Shown: positions 1 through 6,283, numbered from the stretch's first letter. The stretch: DNA of 20,096 bases from Desulfuromusa sp. (GCA_021647765.1 JAKIUD010000061.1:1-20096); one strand, 5' to 3'. Made by a program: numbers and translations. The notes: generated by a model from the letters alone, not told the origin.

Positions 1-260
1 CCACTGCATCATTTACGCTGACCGTTAAATCACATGGCTTCGTTGTCTTGTGCCAACTCGCCTCCAGCCTACGCCTTATATGATGTTCTTGTTCATCAGT
101 CCGCAGTTTTGCATCCGGCTTCCTTCGAACATCTCCTCACGAAAATGCCCTTGCCATTTGCTAGTTGTTAACGTCATACTCACAACATGGTTTTCTGACG
201 GTGATCTTCCAACAGGGGACTTGCACCCCATGAGTTCATGCCCATGCTGGGCGTACACAC
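1..260 (-). ncRNA. Group IIC intron, 5' part (domain I), cut by the window edge
   Basis: Read on the minus strand from 260 leftwards, the sequence starts GTGTG (the bacterial intron 5' consensus GUGYG), then GCCCAGCATGGGC, GGGGTGCAAGTCCCC, GAAGGAAGCCGGATGCAAA, CGGACTGATGAACAAGAAC and ATCATATAAGGC. This order of blocks parallels domain I of the Oceanobacillus iheyensis group IIC intron as I remember it (GUGUGCCCGGCAUGGG, GAAGGAAGCGGACGGCAAA, GGUCUGAGGAACACGAAC, UUCAUAUGAGGC). The upstream exon ends in TTGTG (265-261, minus). CACAA (52-48, minus), in the region where IIC introns carry EBS1, could pair with it. The rest of the intron and any reverse transcriptase lie outside the window to the left. 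Weak short ORFs in this stretch are not real genes. Confidence 0.82.
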
Positions 261-356
261 CACAATCAACCGGACGGAATATACGTCTGCTTTTAAATTC
301 GAATAGTTCGGTGGTTCACGCAAGCTAGCATCGCCGCCGATTATGTTTAAAAAATC
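261..356. other. Exon flank of the intron / start of the toxin-antitoxin cassette
   Basis: This stretch lies between the 5' end of the IIC intron and the promoter of the toxin-antitoxin pair. It contains CCGGACG (270-276) followed shortly by CGTC, a small inverted repeat next to a CAACC motif. That recalls the start of short attC sites, but the RYYYAAC box is not intact. I see no gene here. It is probably the interrupted junction between two cassettes. Confidence 0.3.
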
Positions 357-385
357 TTGATTTTACGTACGTATTAGCGTACGCT
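357..385 (+). promoter_or_regulatory. Promoter and paired operator of the toxin-antitoxin operon
   Basis: Two copies of the palindromic hexamer CGTACG lie at 366-371 and 378-383, exactly 12 bp centre to centre. The E. coli yefM-yoeB operator is known to have two hexamer-cored palindromes (TGTACA) 12 bp apart, bound by the antitoxin and the complex. A possible promoter overlaps them: TTGATT (357-362), 17 bp, TACGCT (380-385). An AAGAGG ribosome site at 391-396 precedes the antitoxin ATG. Autorepression by the antitoxin is inferred from this layout. Confidence 0.6.
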
Positions 386-405
386 CCATAAAGAGGTTAA
401 ATATC

Positions 406-648
406 ATGACAATATTAAACGCCACAGAGGCTAGGTCAAAGCTATATAGTCTTATAGATGAGGCTACTGAAACACACCAACCTGTTGTAATTACAGGTAA
501 AAGAGGTAATGCGGTACTAGTCTCTGAAGATGATTGGAATGCAATCTCCGAAACTCTTAATTTACTATCAGTACCAGGAATGAGAGAGTCTATCCAGGAA
601 GGATTGAAACAAGATCTATCTGAAAGCTCCAAGGAGCTTGATTGGTGA
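406..648 (+). CDS. Antitoxin, Phd/YefM family
   Basis: This 80-residue protein fits the Phd/YefM antitoxin family. The N-terminus (MTILNATEARSKLYSLIDEA) is the DNA-binding fold that reads the operator upstream. A conserved core follows with PVVITGKRGNAVLVSEDDW around residues 26-45. The acidic C-terminal tail (about 60-80) should wrap and neutralise the toxin. The ATG at 406 has AAGAGG nine bases upstream. The gene overlaps the toxin start by four bases (GTGA), the usual coupling for such pairs. It is the first gene of what looks like an integron cassette, since an attC-like element follows the toxin stop within four bases. YefM and Axe are the closest named relatives; I cannot tell them apart by eye. 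Confidence 0.88.
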   Translation: MTILNATEARSKLYSLIDEATETHQPVVITGKRGNAVLVSEDDWNAISETLNLLSVPGMRESIQEGLKQDLSESSKELDW

Positions 649-908
649 CTTGGGAGATTGTGTATACAAAACAAGCTCAAAAGGATGCTAAAAAGCTAGC
701 GTCTTCTGGGCTAAAAAACAAAGCAAAAAAACTATTAGATATCATTCAAAAAGACCCTTACCAAAATCCACCACCGTATGAAAAATTGGTTGGTGATTTG
801 TCAGGTGCTTATTCACGCCGTATCAACATACAACATAGGATCGTATATCAAATATACGAAAAGGAGAGAACCATTAAAGTTATCAGGCTCTGGACGCACT
901 ATGAGTAA
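645..908 (+). CDS. Toxin, Txe/YoeB family mRNA endoribonuclease
   Basis: This 87-residue RelE-fold toxin cleaves mRNA at the ribosome when freed from its antitoxin. Family marks are the start MTWEIVYTKQAQKDAKKL, the YEKLVGDLSGAYSRRIN segment with the conserved basic pair, the HRIVYQI strand, and the C-terminal RLWTHYE, whose His-Tyr pair corresponds to the catalytic His-Tyr of YoeB. I chose GTG at 645, which overlaps the antitoxin TGA as GTGA and has AAGGAG at 631-636, eight bases upstream. TTG at 642 is possible but sits closer to that site. All residues expected for activity appear present, so the pair may be functional. Toxin-antitoxin cassettes are common in integrons, where they stabilise arrays. 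Confidence 0.88.
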   Translation: MTWEIVYTKQAQKDAKKLASSGLKNKAKKLLDIIQKDPYQNPPPYEKLVGDLSGAYSRRINIQHRIVYQIYEKERTIKVIRLWTHYE

Positions 909-911
909 AAA

Positions 912-972
912 ACATAACGAATAAGAATAGATAGCGCGAGGCACGAGCCGCGATCTTATCCTGTGGTTGGAC
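912..972 (+). other. attC-like recombination site after the toxin gene
   Basis: The element begins four bases after the toxin stop, as attC sites often do. It starts ACATAAC (912-918; consensus RYYYAAC, one mismatch) and ends GTTGGAC (966-972; fits GTTRRRY). Between them is an imperfect hairpin: ATAAGA (921-926), CGC and GGC on the left pair with GCC, GCG and TCTTAT (947-959) on the right, with unpaired bases on the left arm only. One-sided extrahelical bases are a known attC trait. At 61 bp the size is at the short end of the attC range. A transcription terminator is a weaker alternative, because no T-run follows. Confidence 0.5.
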
Positions 973-1178
973 AAGCCCGGTCGCAATACATATAAAGCAA
1001 ATATATCGGTTTGATTTTGGGGTTGTTAAGGTCTTGATCTTTCAGGTACTTTATTATAGGCGTGCGGGAGCCTTCACCTGCTGACAAGCTATTTTTTTTG
1101 CTGATGCTGACGCCCCCTTTTGAACTTCTGATCCTCCTCTATTTTGATTATCACAATACGATGCCGGTTTTTTTCAGA
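973..1178. other. Intergenic flank of the IS91-type element, no gene seen
   Basis: I find no convincing coding sequence here. The stretch probably contains one end of the IS91-type element. TTTTGAACTTC (1120-1130) includes GAAC, one of the tetranucleotides next to which IS91-family elements insert, but I cannot fix the element boundary. Confidence 0.3.
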
Positions 1179-1977
1179 TTAGCCCGATAACCAGGCCGGT
1201 CTCCGAAAGGCTGTAATCTCCATAATCGCCTTGCAGCGTGGGCATTTGAACACCGGCCTTGGCCTTGACGGGGTCGGCTCAAGCATGACGCGTAAAATAA
1301 GCTGTACCAAAGATAAGAGTCTTTTGGCATTGCCGTGCAGAAAACCATAATCACGGACACGGCGAAAGCCTCTTGGCAGAACATGTTGCAGAACCAGCCA
1401 CAAAAAGGTTCGGGTGCAGGTTTGTCCGGTTTTGCTTTCAGTATAACGGAAGGTCACCTGTCCATCCCGGCAGGAGACGATGTTTTTCTCAGTGATGACA
1501 CCCCGATAAAGATATTGGGATAAATATTTCAAGGCTGGCAGACCATGGCCGACATGGGCACAGTCAACCACCCATTTTTGGGGGAACTCCAACCGGGATT
1601 TTCAACCCCGCATTGTTCACCGCTTCCAGAAAGCGGGCACGAAAGACCCTGGCCAGAGCGAATTCGTTAAACAGGTATTTCCCCTTGACCTTCTTCCACT
1701 GTTGCCGATCCAGCCATCTGCTCGCTTCATGATTTTGGCACCCCGGGCAACTGCGATGACCGCAGGACAAAGGACGCCATTCGGTCTGGCCGCACTGCGT
1801 ACAACGAACCCGGAGTTCTCCCGAATCGGGCGTGCGACAGCGACTGATGGCATGCAGTGCGTTCAAGTGACCAGGGAGCAACCGTTTCGTATATTTAGTG
1901 ATCAAAGAATCTCGGAATTGCTCAACGATAGAAACCAGATCCACCATCACAGCCTCCGTAAATTGATATGAAGGCAA
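1179..1977 (-). pseudogene. IS91-family (Y2) transposase, decayed
   Basis: The remains come in two frames. The first part (1977-1564) has the N-terminal zinc-binding domain (CTQCGQTEW, then CGHRSCPGCQNHEASRW) and runs directly into KYLFNEFALARVFRARFLEAV, which in full-length relatives lies well beyond the catalytic core. About 100 residues, including the HUH metal motif (HPHxH type), therefore seem deleted. The second part (1592-1179) continues one base out of frame with KWVVDCAHVGHGLPALKYLSQYLYRGVI, carrying the Tyr region, then HVLPRGFRRVRDYGFL and a final CPRCK. The frame break is at the CCCCCAAAAA tract near 1574-1583. The gene starts inside the end of the recombinase gene (about 30 bp overlap), so the two were one operon. 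With the HUH motif gone, activity is not expected. Confidence 0.85.
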
Positions 1978-2850
1978 TTGATTAAGTTGTCGATGGCAGT
2001 CAGGCTATCTTGCTCTGTCACCTCGGTCAGGTGAGCATAGCGAGCGGTTGTGGTGGGACTGGAATGGCCGAGCAAGCCCTGAATATGGCGCAGACTCAAG
2101 CCCCGTTCGAGCAGATGGGTGGCAAAACTGTGGCGCAGGGAATGGATTGAGATTTTTTTAATCCCGCACTCTTTAACCAGCACCTTCATGGCCACCTGAG
2201 TGCTGCCACGATCCATGTGGTTTGTCGCCTGGCATACTGTTTCAAGTTTGCCCTGAGTGCTGGGAAACAATAAATACGGGTGTCGATGCTTGCGCCACAA
2301 AGCACGTAAAGCATGGTAAGTGAGTTCAGGAAACGGCAACATTCGATCTTTATGCCCCTTGCCACGGCGGATATGAACCCGTCTTCGCTTACGCATCAAT
2401 ATCGCCAACTTGCAGCGACAGTGTCTCTCCCAAGCGTAGCCCCAGAGAATAGGTGGCTAAGAAAAAAACCCGGTAGCGCAATTTGCGGGTCGCGCTGATC
2501 AGTCGCTCGACTTCCGCCAGTGTCAGAATGTCAGGTATTGTAGAAATCTTTGGCGGTTTGATAATGTTGACCCATTGCCAGTCAACCTTGAGTACATGTC
2601 GCCAGAAGAATTGTAGGCCATTGCGATCTACTTTAACAGTACTCCAGGAATGGGAATCAACCAACTGACCAAAGTAGATCTCCAGTTGATCTGGGGTCAG
2701 TCGATCGGGACAACAATCAAAAGGACTGGTAACCCGTCGAACCGCATGTGCATACACATCGATAGTTTTGTCGCTCTTCCCCTGTAGTTTCAGCATTCGC
2801 AGGTGGCGTTGGTACAGATCGTTAAAACGTGATTGTTCTGTTAAATCCAT
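1947..2850 (-). pseudogene. Tyrosine recombinase of the IS91-type element, frameshifted
   Basis: Together the two frames give a recombinase of about 300 residues. Residues 1-153 (from ATG at 2850) hold the SAM-like core-binding domain and the first catalytic Arg in SLGLRLGETLSLQVGDIDA, then stop. The downstream frame resumes at once with KRRRVHIRRGKGHKDR (the beta-hairpin Lys), HSLRHSFATHLLERG (HxxR) and GHSSPTTTARYAHLT (His and the nucleophile Tyr). Removing one T in the minus-strand GATGCGTAAGCG (near 2397) restores a continuous protein, so a single-base insertion broke it. All catalytic motifs survive. Such recombinases often accompany IS91-like Y2 transposases. It is not an IntI integron integrase: I see no IntI-specific insertion before the HxxR box. 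AAGGAG lies just upstream of the ATG but is locked in a hairpin. Confidence 0.85.
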
Positions 2851-2910
2851 GGTATAACTCCTTCTAACAGAATAGAACCCGGCATTGGGTTATTCTCTAG
2901 GAGTTACACC
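2851..2910 (-). promoter_or_regulatory. 5'-UTR hairpin masking the recombinase ribosome site
   Basis: On the minus strand GGTGTAACTCCT (2910-2899) pairs over 12 bp (one G-U) with AGGAGTTATACC (2862-2851). The latter contains the AGGAG ribosome-binding site and ends directly at the ATG. An inner stem, AGAATAACCC (2896-2887) with GGGTTCTATTCT (2880-2869), leaves a small loop. RNA carrying the whole hairpin would hide the ribosome site. Transposase genes of IS10 and IS50 are known to be shielded from read-in transcripts in this way. Confidence 0.7.
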
Positions 2911-2968
2911 CTGACTGCGCAATTGGCAGTGATTATGAATTTGTTTTTTCCGCCGCGCTAGCGGCTTC

Positions 2969-3096
2969 GTTCAACCAGTCATTGCAGTGGAAAATCAGGG
3001 GTTGGGCTTATCGAATTTTCTTAGCCATCTTACAGCAACCTTGCTTTTAACAAGTTCATCGTATCCCCTGTTTTCCACTGAATTCAAACGTTAGGC
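2969..3096 (+). other. Integron attC site
   Basis: The site runs from GTTCAAC (2969-2975, fits RYYYAAC) to GTTAGGC (3090-3096, fits GTTRRRY), 128 bp in all. CAGTGGAAAATCAGGGG (2985-3001) pairs with CCCCTGTTTTCCACTG (3065-3080) over 16 bp, with a single extra T on one arm. That extrahelical base and the long stem are hallmarks of attC sites, which recombine as folded single strands. The orientation matches the toxin-antitoxin cassette. No integrase gene is present in the window. Confidence 0.85.
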
Positions 3097-3202
3097 CAAA
3101 ATAATGAGATACCATGGAGACAAATAACTACTCATCTGATGCACCCATTAGTACTAAAGACGATGATCGATTTTGACAGCCATAGAAAAAGTGTACAGTA
3201 CT

Positions 3203-3334
3203 ATGCCTATAGTAGGTAAAGAGTTTCCTAGAGACTATGAGTATAAAGATAGGGAAATTTTACTAAAACAATTCATTTGGTTGCATGGATATGTGATTAA
3301 TAAAACTGAAAATGATCATGGTAAAAAGGCCTAA
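3203..3334 (+). CDS. Short orphan reading frame cut by the intron, likely cassette gene remnant
   Basis: From ATG 3203 a 43-residue frame reads MPIVGKEFPRDYEYKDREIL and continues through a QFIWLHGYVINKTEN segment to a TAA at 3332-3334. That stop is formed right at the junction with the group II intron. The composition looks protein-like, but there is no clear ribosome site and I recognise no family. It may be the beginning or a surviving piece of a cassette gene. It may also be chance. Confidence 0.3.
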   Translation: MPIVGKEFPRDYEYKDREILLKQFIWLHGYVINKTENDHGKKA

Positions 3335-3466
3335 TCGGGTAGCCGGGGGTTTTTCTCCCCCAGCCCCCACACCACCCTGCATGCGGCTCCGCACAGGGCG
3401 GTTCATCAACCGTGATGAAATGTAATCCAACCGTCTCGTAGCAAGGCCTAAGGAGACGCCCATGCA
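3334..3466 (-). ncRNA. Group IIC intron, 3' end (domains V and VI), 5'-truncated
   Basis: On the minus strand positions 3404-3371 form a 34-nt domain V beginning GAACCGCCCTGTGCGG and ending CAGGGTGGT. It closely resembles domain V of IIC introns such as B.h.I1. Domain VI follows as GGGGCTGGGGG with CCCCCGGCTACCC; the bulged A lies seven bases from the end GAT (branch point). The 3' exon reads TAGGCC, the second half of an attC R' box (GT|TAGGC). A further stem (CGTCTC/GAGACG, 3432-3458) belongs to domain IV. Nothing recognisable as the reverse transcriptase or domains I-III remains; the fragment fades out about 70 bp from the hisH stop. Confidence 0.8.
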
Positions 3467-3533
3467 ATTATGCTTTTCCTTGTAACCCTAGCGTGATGGA
3501 ACAATATACAAATAGTGCTTTGACCAGTTCCGA

Positions 3534-4157
3534 TTACAATTCTCCAAAATTTCTAAAAATATTCAATCCAACCGCCTGGCTCTTTTCCGGATGAAACTGG
3601 GTTGCCATGATGTTGTCACGCCAGATTGAGGCACAGAAATCGACCTCACCATAACGACAGCTGGCAGAAATATCGTCCTGATTTTCTGCGGAACAGTAGT
3701 AGGAATGGACAAAATAGACAAAGCTATCCGTTTTGACATTACGAAAAAGTGGCGACTGCTGATGGATATTGATATTATTCCAACCCATATGCGGTACTTT
3801 GAGCCGCTCACCATTCTCTATCATTCCTGGAGGAAATCGCAGCACTTTCCCAGGGATTAATCCCAAGCCTTGATGGCAACCAAACTCTTCGCTCTGATCA
3901 AACAACATCTGCATCCCGACACAAATTCCAAGCATCGGTTTTCCCACATCAATATGTTCCAGCAACGGTTCAACAAAACCACCATCGCGAAAATGATGAA
4001 TGCAATCCCGAAAAGCCCCAACTCCCGGCAATACAACTTTATCAGCCGTTTTTATATCATTTGGATCGGCACTGACGCGCACAGCAAAACCGAGGCTCTC
4101 AAACGCTTTCTCAACGCTGCGCAGATTGCCCATTTCATAATCGATAATATTGATCAT
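3534..4157 (-). CDS. hisH: Imidazole glycerol phosphate synthase, glutaminase subunit HisH
   Basis: HisH releases ammonia from glutamine and passes it to HisF, which makes imidazole glycerol phosphate and AICAR in histidine synthesis. The 207-residue protein opens with MINIIDYEMGNLRSVEKAF and has PGVGAF near 44-49, the nucleophile Cys79 in GICVGMQMLF (usually GICLGMQ), and the His189-Glu191 pair in ATQFHPEKS. All triad residues are therefore present. It lies 63 bp after hisB on the same strand. Its usual partners hisA, hisF and hisI, which follow hisH in related genomes, are absent from the window. Downstream sequence becomes a group II intron remnant within about 70 bp. HisH needs HisF, so hisF should lie elsewhere. 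Confidence 0.96.
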   Translation of the reverse strand: MINIIDYEMGNLRSVEKAFESLGFAVRVSADPNDIKTADKVVLPGVGAFRDCIHHFRDGGFVEPLLEHIDVGKPMLGICVGMQMLFDQSEEFGCHQGLGLIPGKVLRFPPGMIENGERLKVPHMGWNNINIHQQSPLFRNVKTDSFVYFVHSYYCSAENQDDISASCRYGEVDFCASIWRDNIMATQFHPEKSQAVGLNIFRNFGEL

Positions 4158-4204
4158 ATTCTATTTGCTCCGGCAGCTGAAAAAGATCAGATAAACGCAA
4201 CGCA

Positions 4205-4222
4205 AGTTTCTGGACAGAAACT
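4205..4222. other. Small inverted repeat at the hisB stop
   Basis: AGTTTC (4205-4210) and GAAACT (4217-4222) form a six-bp stem overlapping the hisB stop codon in the hisB-hisH gap. It has no T-run, so it is not a terminator. It could slow 3' decay of the upstream message, but that is speculation. Confidence 0.35.
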
Positions 4223-4811
4223 ACTCCAACGTTCCCTTGGTTGACAACACCCCCTGGATACGTGGATCAAGCCCGGTAGCCTCATCTAATGCCCGACCAA
4301 AGGCTTTGAAAATAACCTCAATAATATGGTGGAGATTATCACCATAGGCTAGATTAACGTGGATGTTCGCCCCAGAGTGGTTACAGAAAGCGACAAAGAA
4401 CTCTGAAACCAGCTCCGTATCAAATTCACCTACCTTTGCTTTGGGAAGATCAACATTGAAGACCAGAAATGGACGACCGGAAAAATCGATGACCACCGAT
4501 GCCAGAGCTTCGTGCATCGGCATGGTCGCCCGGCCAAAACGCTTTACCCCGGCTTTATCTCCCAGCGCCTGTTTAAACGCCTCACCCAGGACAATACCCA
4601 GATCTTCAACCGTATGATGAGCGTCAATCTCCGTATCACCAGTTGCTTTAACCGTTAAATCAAAAAAACCATGTCGTGCCACAGCAGAAAGCATGTGGTT
4701 GAAAAATGGCACCGGGCTTTCAAGATGGTGTTGTCCAGAACCATCAAGATTAAGTTCAATACTGATATTGGTTTCTTTGGTTTCACGTTCGATTTTTGCT
4801 GTGCGTACCAT
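4221..4811 (-). CDS. hisB: Imidazoleglycerol-phosphate dehydratase HisB
   Basis: This Mn-dependent enzyme dehydrates imidazole glycerol phosphate to imidazole acetol phosphate. The 196-residue, single-domain form matches bacteria that lack a fused histidinol phosphatase. Two metal-binding repeats are visible: DAHHTVEDLG and NLHHIIEVIFKAFGRAL. Other family blocks are FFNHMLSAVARHGFFDL, GRATMPMHEAL and a SFFVAFCNHSGANIH-like segment near the middle. I chose the ATG at 4811, which has AAGGAG about eight bases upstream and gives the family N-terminus VRTAKIERETKET. The frame stays open upstream to 4883, but that extension runs into an intergenic repeat and is not family-like. The gene follows hisD in the operon after the repeat. 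Confidence 0.96.
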   Translation of the reverse strand: MVRTAKIERETKETNISIELNLDGSGQHHLESPVPFFNHMLSAVARHGFFDLTVKATGDTEIDAHHTVEDLGIVLGEAFKQALGDKAGVKRFGRATMPMHEALASVVIDFSGRPFLVFNVDLPKAKVGEFDTELVSEFFVAFCNHSGANIHVNLAYGDNLHHIIEVIFKAFGRALDEATGLDPRIQGVLSTKGTLE

Positions 4812-4824
4812 ATTCAAACTCCTT

Positions 4825-4943
4825 AGCAAAACCGGGACTGTCCCCGCATGGGGGCTGTCCCAGACTTTTGCGGGGCGAACCACCGCGGTTCTTCGTGGAT
4901 CGTAAACTTCGGGACAGCCCCCGATGAGCCTGGGGACAGTCCC
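4825..4943. repeat. Intergenic inverted-repeat element, copy 1
   Basis: This element lies between hisD and hisB. GGGACTGTCCCC (4834-4845) matches GGGGACAGTCCC (4932-4943) in reverse, and GGGGGCTGTCCC (4850-4861) matches GGGACAGCCCCC (4911-4922). A small central stem (GAACC/GGTTC) sits between them. A second, partly decayed copy lies at 6991-7122. The structure resembles a REP/BIME or MITE-type element. No transposase that could move it is in the window. Confidence 0.8.
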
Positions 4944-4975
4944 AAGTTTACTACAAAATTGCTTTTATATGGGCT

Positions 4976-6268
4976 CTATTTTTCCAGCCGGATTGAAACT
5001 GATTTGGCGTGTGCTTCCAGACCTTCCAGCTCGGCAATGTGGATAATTTCTTTACCTAGCCGCTGCAAGCCACTCTCTGAAAATGAAATAATACTCGATT
5101 TTTTAACAAAATCATCCAGCGACAAGGGTGAAAAAAAGCGGGCAGTTCCACCCGTCGGCAAAGTATGGTTCGGTCCAGCTAGATAATCTCCAGCTGCCTC
5201 CGGAGTACTATGCCCCATAAAGATTGCTCCGGCATGACGTATTTTGGATAAAATCGCAAAGGGATTATCGACCGCCAGCTCAAGGTGCTCAGGTGCAATC
5301 CGGTTGGAAAAAATAATTGCCTCATCAAGATCTTCCGCCAGGATAATTGCCCCGAAATCATCAATCGATTGACGCGCAATCGTTTCTCGGCTGAGTTGTT
5401 GTAACTGCACGTCAACTTCCTTTTGAACTGCAGTTGCCATCGATTCGGAGCTGGTGACCAGCACCGCAGAAGCCAACTCATCATGTTCTGCCTGGGAGAG
5501 CAGATCAGCTGCGATATGGGCAGGATTGCCACTGCCATCATTGATCACCAGAATTTCACTTGGCCCGGCAATCATATCGATATCAACCTGTCCAAACACC
5601 AGTTGTTTGGCCGTTGCCACATAAATATTGCCCGGTCCGGTGATCTTATCAACCCGTGGTACCGATTCAGTACCATAAGCGAGAGCTGCAATGGCTTGCG
5701 CACCACCGAGTTTGAAAATCCGGTCGACACCGGAAATCTTTGCCGCCGCCAGCACATGTGGATTCACTTCACCCCCGGGCATCGGCACCACCATAATCAC
5801 CTCAGCAACACCAGCAACTTTTGCGGGAATCGCATTCATCAAAACGGATGAAGGATAAGCTGCCTTTCCTCCCGGGACATAGATACCAACTCGATCAAGT
5901 GGACGCACCAGCTGCCCGAGAAGAACATCATCCTCATCTGTCGAGAGCCAGGTTTCCTGTTTCTGTTTGGCATGGTAAGAAGCAATTCGGTCAGCAGCCA
6001 ATTGCAACGCAGCCAACGATTCAGCACTGACGGTCGCCATCGCAGAATCCATACCAGCTTCACTGACTTCAATATTTTCGGTGTTCAAATCAATCCGGTC
6101 AAACTTAGAACTCAACTCGAACAGTGCCACATTACCACGTTGCCGCACGTCGGCAATAATCGCCTTGACCGTTTCCTCAATATCCCCGGGAATTTCGTCA
6201 GCTCGCTGTTCAATCCGCTGAAATTGCCGGGTAAAATCGGGATCACTGAATTTTAAAATCCGCATCAT
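4976..6268 (-). CDS. hisD: Histidinol dehydrogenase HisD
   Basis: HisD is an NAD- and Zn-dependent enzyme oxidising L-histidinol to L-histidine, the final two steps of the pathway. The product has about 430 residues, the normal length. Recognisable blocks are ERADEIPGDIEETVKAIIAD early, the central GPGNIYVATAKQLVFG and DMIAGPSEILVI, NRIAPEHLELAV carrying the catalytic Glu-His pair, and HSTPEAAGDYLAGPNHTLPT near the C-terminus, whose His and Asp help bind zinc. Two adjacent ATGs (6268 and 6265) follow a GGGG ribosome site (6278-6275). A GTG at 6280 is in frame but overlaps that site, so it is less likely. The stop of hisG lies only about 15 bases upstream, so the two are co-transcribed. Confidence 0.96.
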   Translation of the reverse strand: MMRILKFSDPDFTRQFQRIEQRADEIPGDIEETVKAIIADVRQRGNVALFELSSKFDRIDLNTENIEVSEAGMDSAMATVSAESLAALQLAADRIASYHAKQKQETWLSTDEDDVLLGQLVRPLDRVGIYVPGGKAAYPSSVLMNAIPAKVAGVAEVIMVVPMPGGEVNPHVLAAAKISGVDRIFKLGGAQAIAALAYGTESVPRVDKITGPGNIYVATAKQLVFGQVDIDMIAGPSEILVINDGSGNPAHIAADLLSQAEHDELASAVLVTSSESMATAVQKEVDVQLQQLSRETIARQSIDDFGAIILAEDLDEAIIFSNRIAPEHLELAVDNPFAILSKIRHAGAIFMGHSTPEAAGDYLAGPNHTLPTGGTARFFSPLSLDDFVKKSSIISFSESGLQRLGKEIIHIAELEGLEAHAKSVSIRLEK

Positions 6269-6283
6269 AATAAGCCCCACAGT

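Noticed and set aside
50..328. Open frame of 92 codons on the plus strand
   Set aside because: It runs antisense across the group II intron domain I and its exon flank. It has no ribosome site or family resemblance.
1574..1583. Programmed frameshift in the IS91-type transposase at CCCCCAAAAA
   Set aside because: A +1 shift would be needed, I know of no such mechanism in this family, and the HUH motif is missing anyway.
3326..3451. Direct repeat AAGGCCTAA at 3326-3334 and 3443-3451
   Set aside because: Nine bases without extended similarity in flanks; one copy is inside intron domain IV. Chance is the simplest explanation.
3263..3463. Minus-strand frame of 66 codons
   Set aside because: It spans intron domains V and VI, which are structured RNA. 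Similar spurious proteins arise wherever this intron end is translated.
4812..4883. N-terminal extension of HisB by 24 codons
   Set aside because: The extension lies in the inverted-repeat element. ATG 4811 has AAGGAG and the family N-terminus.
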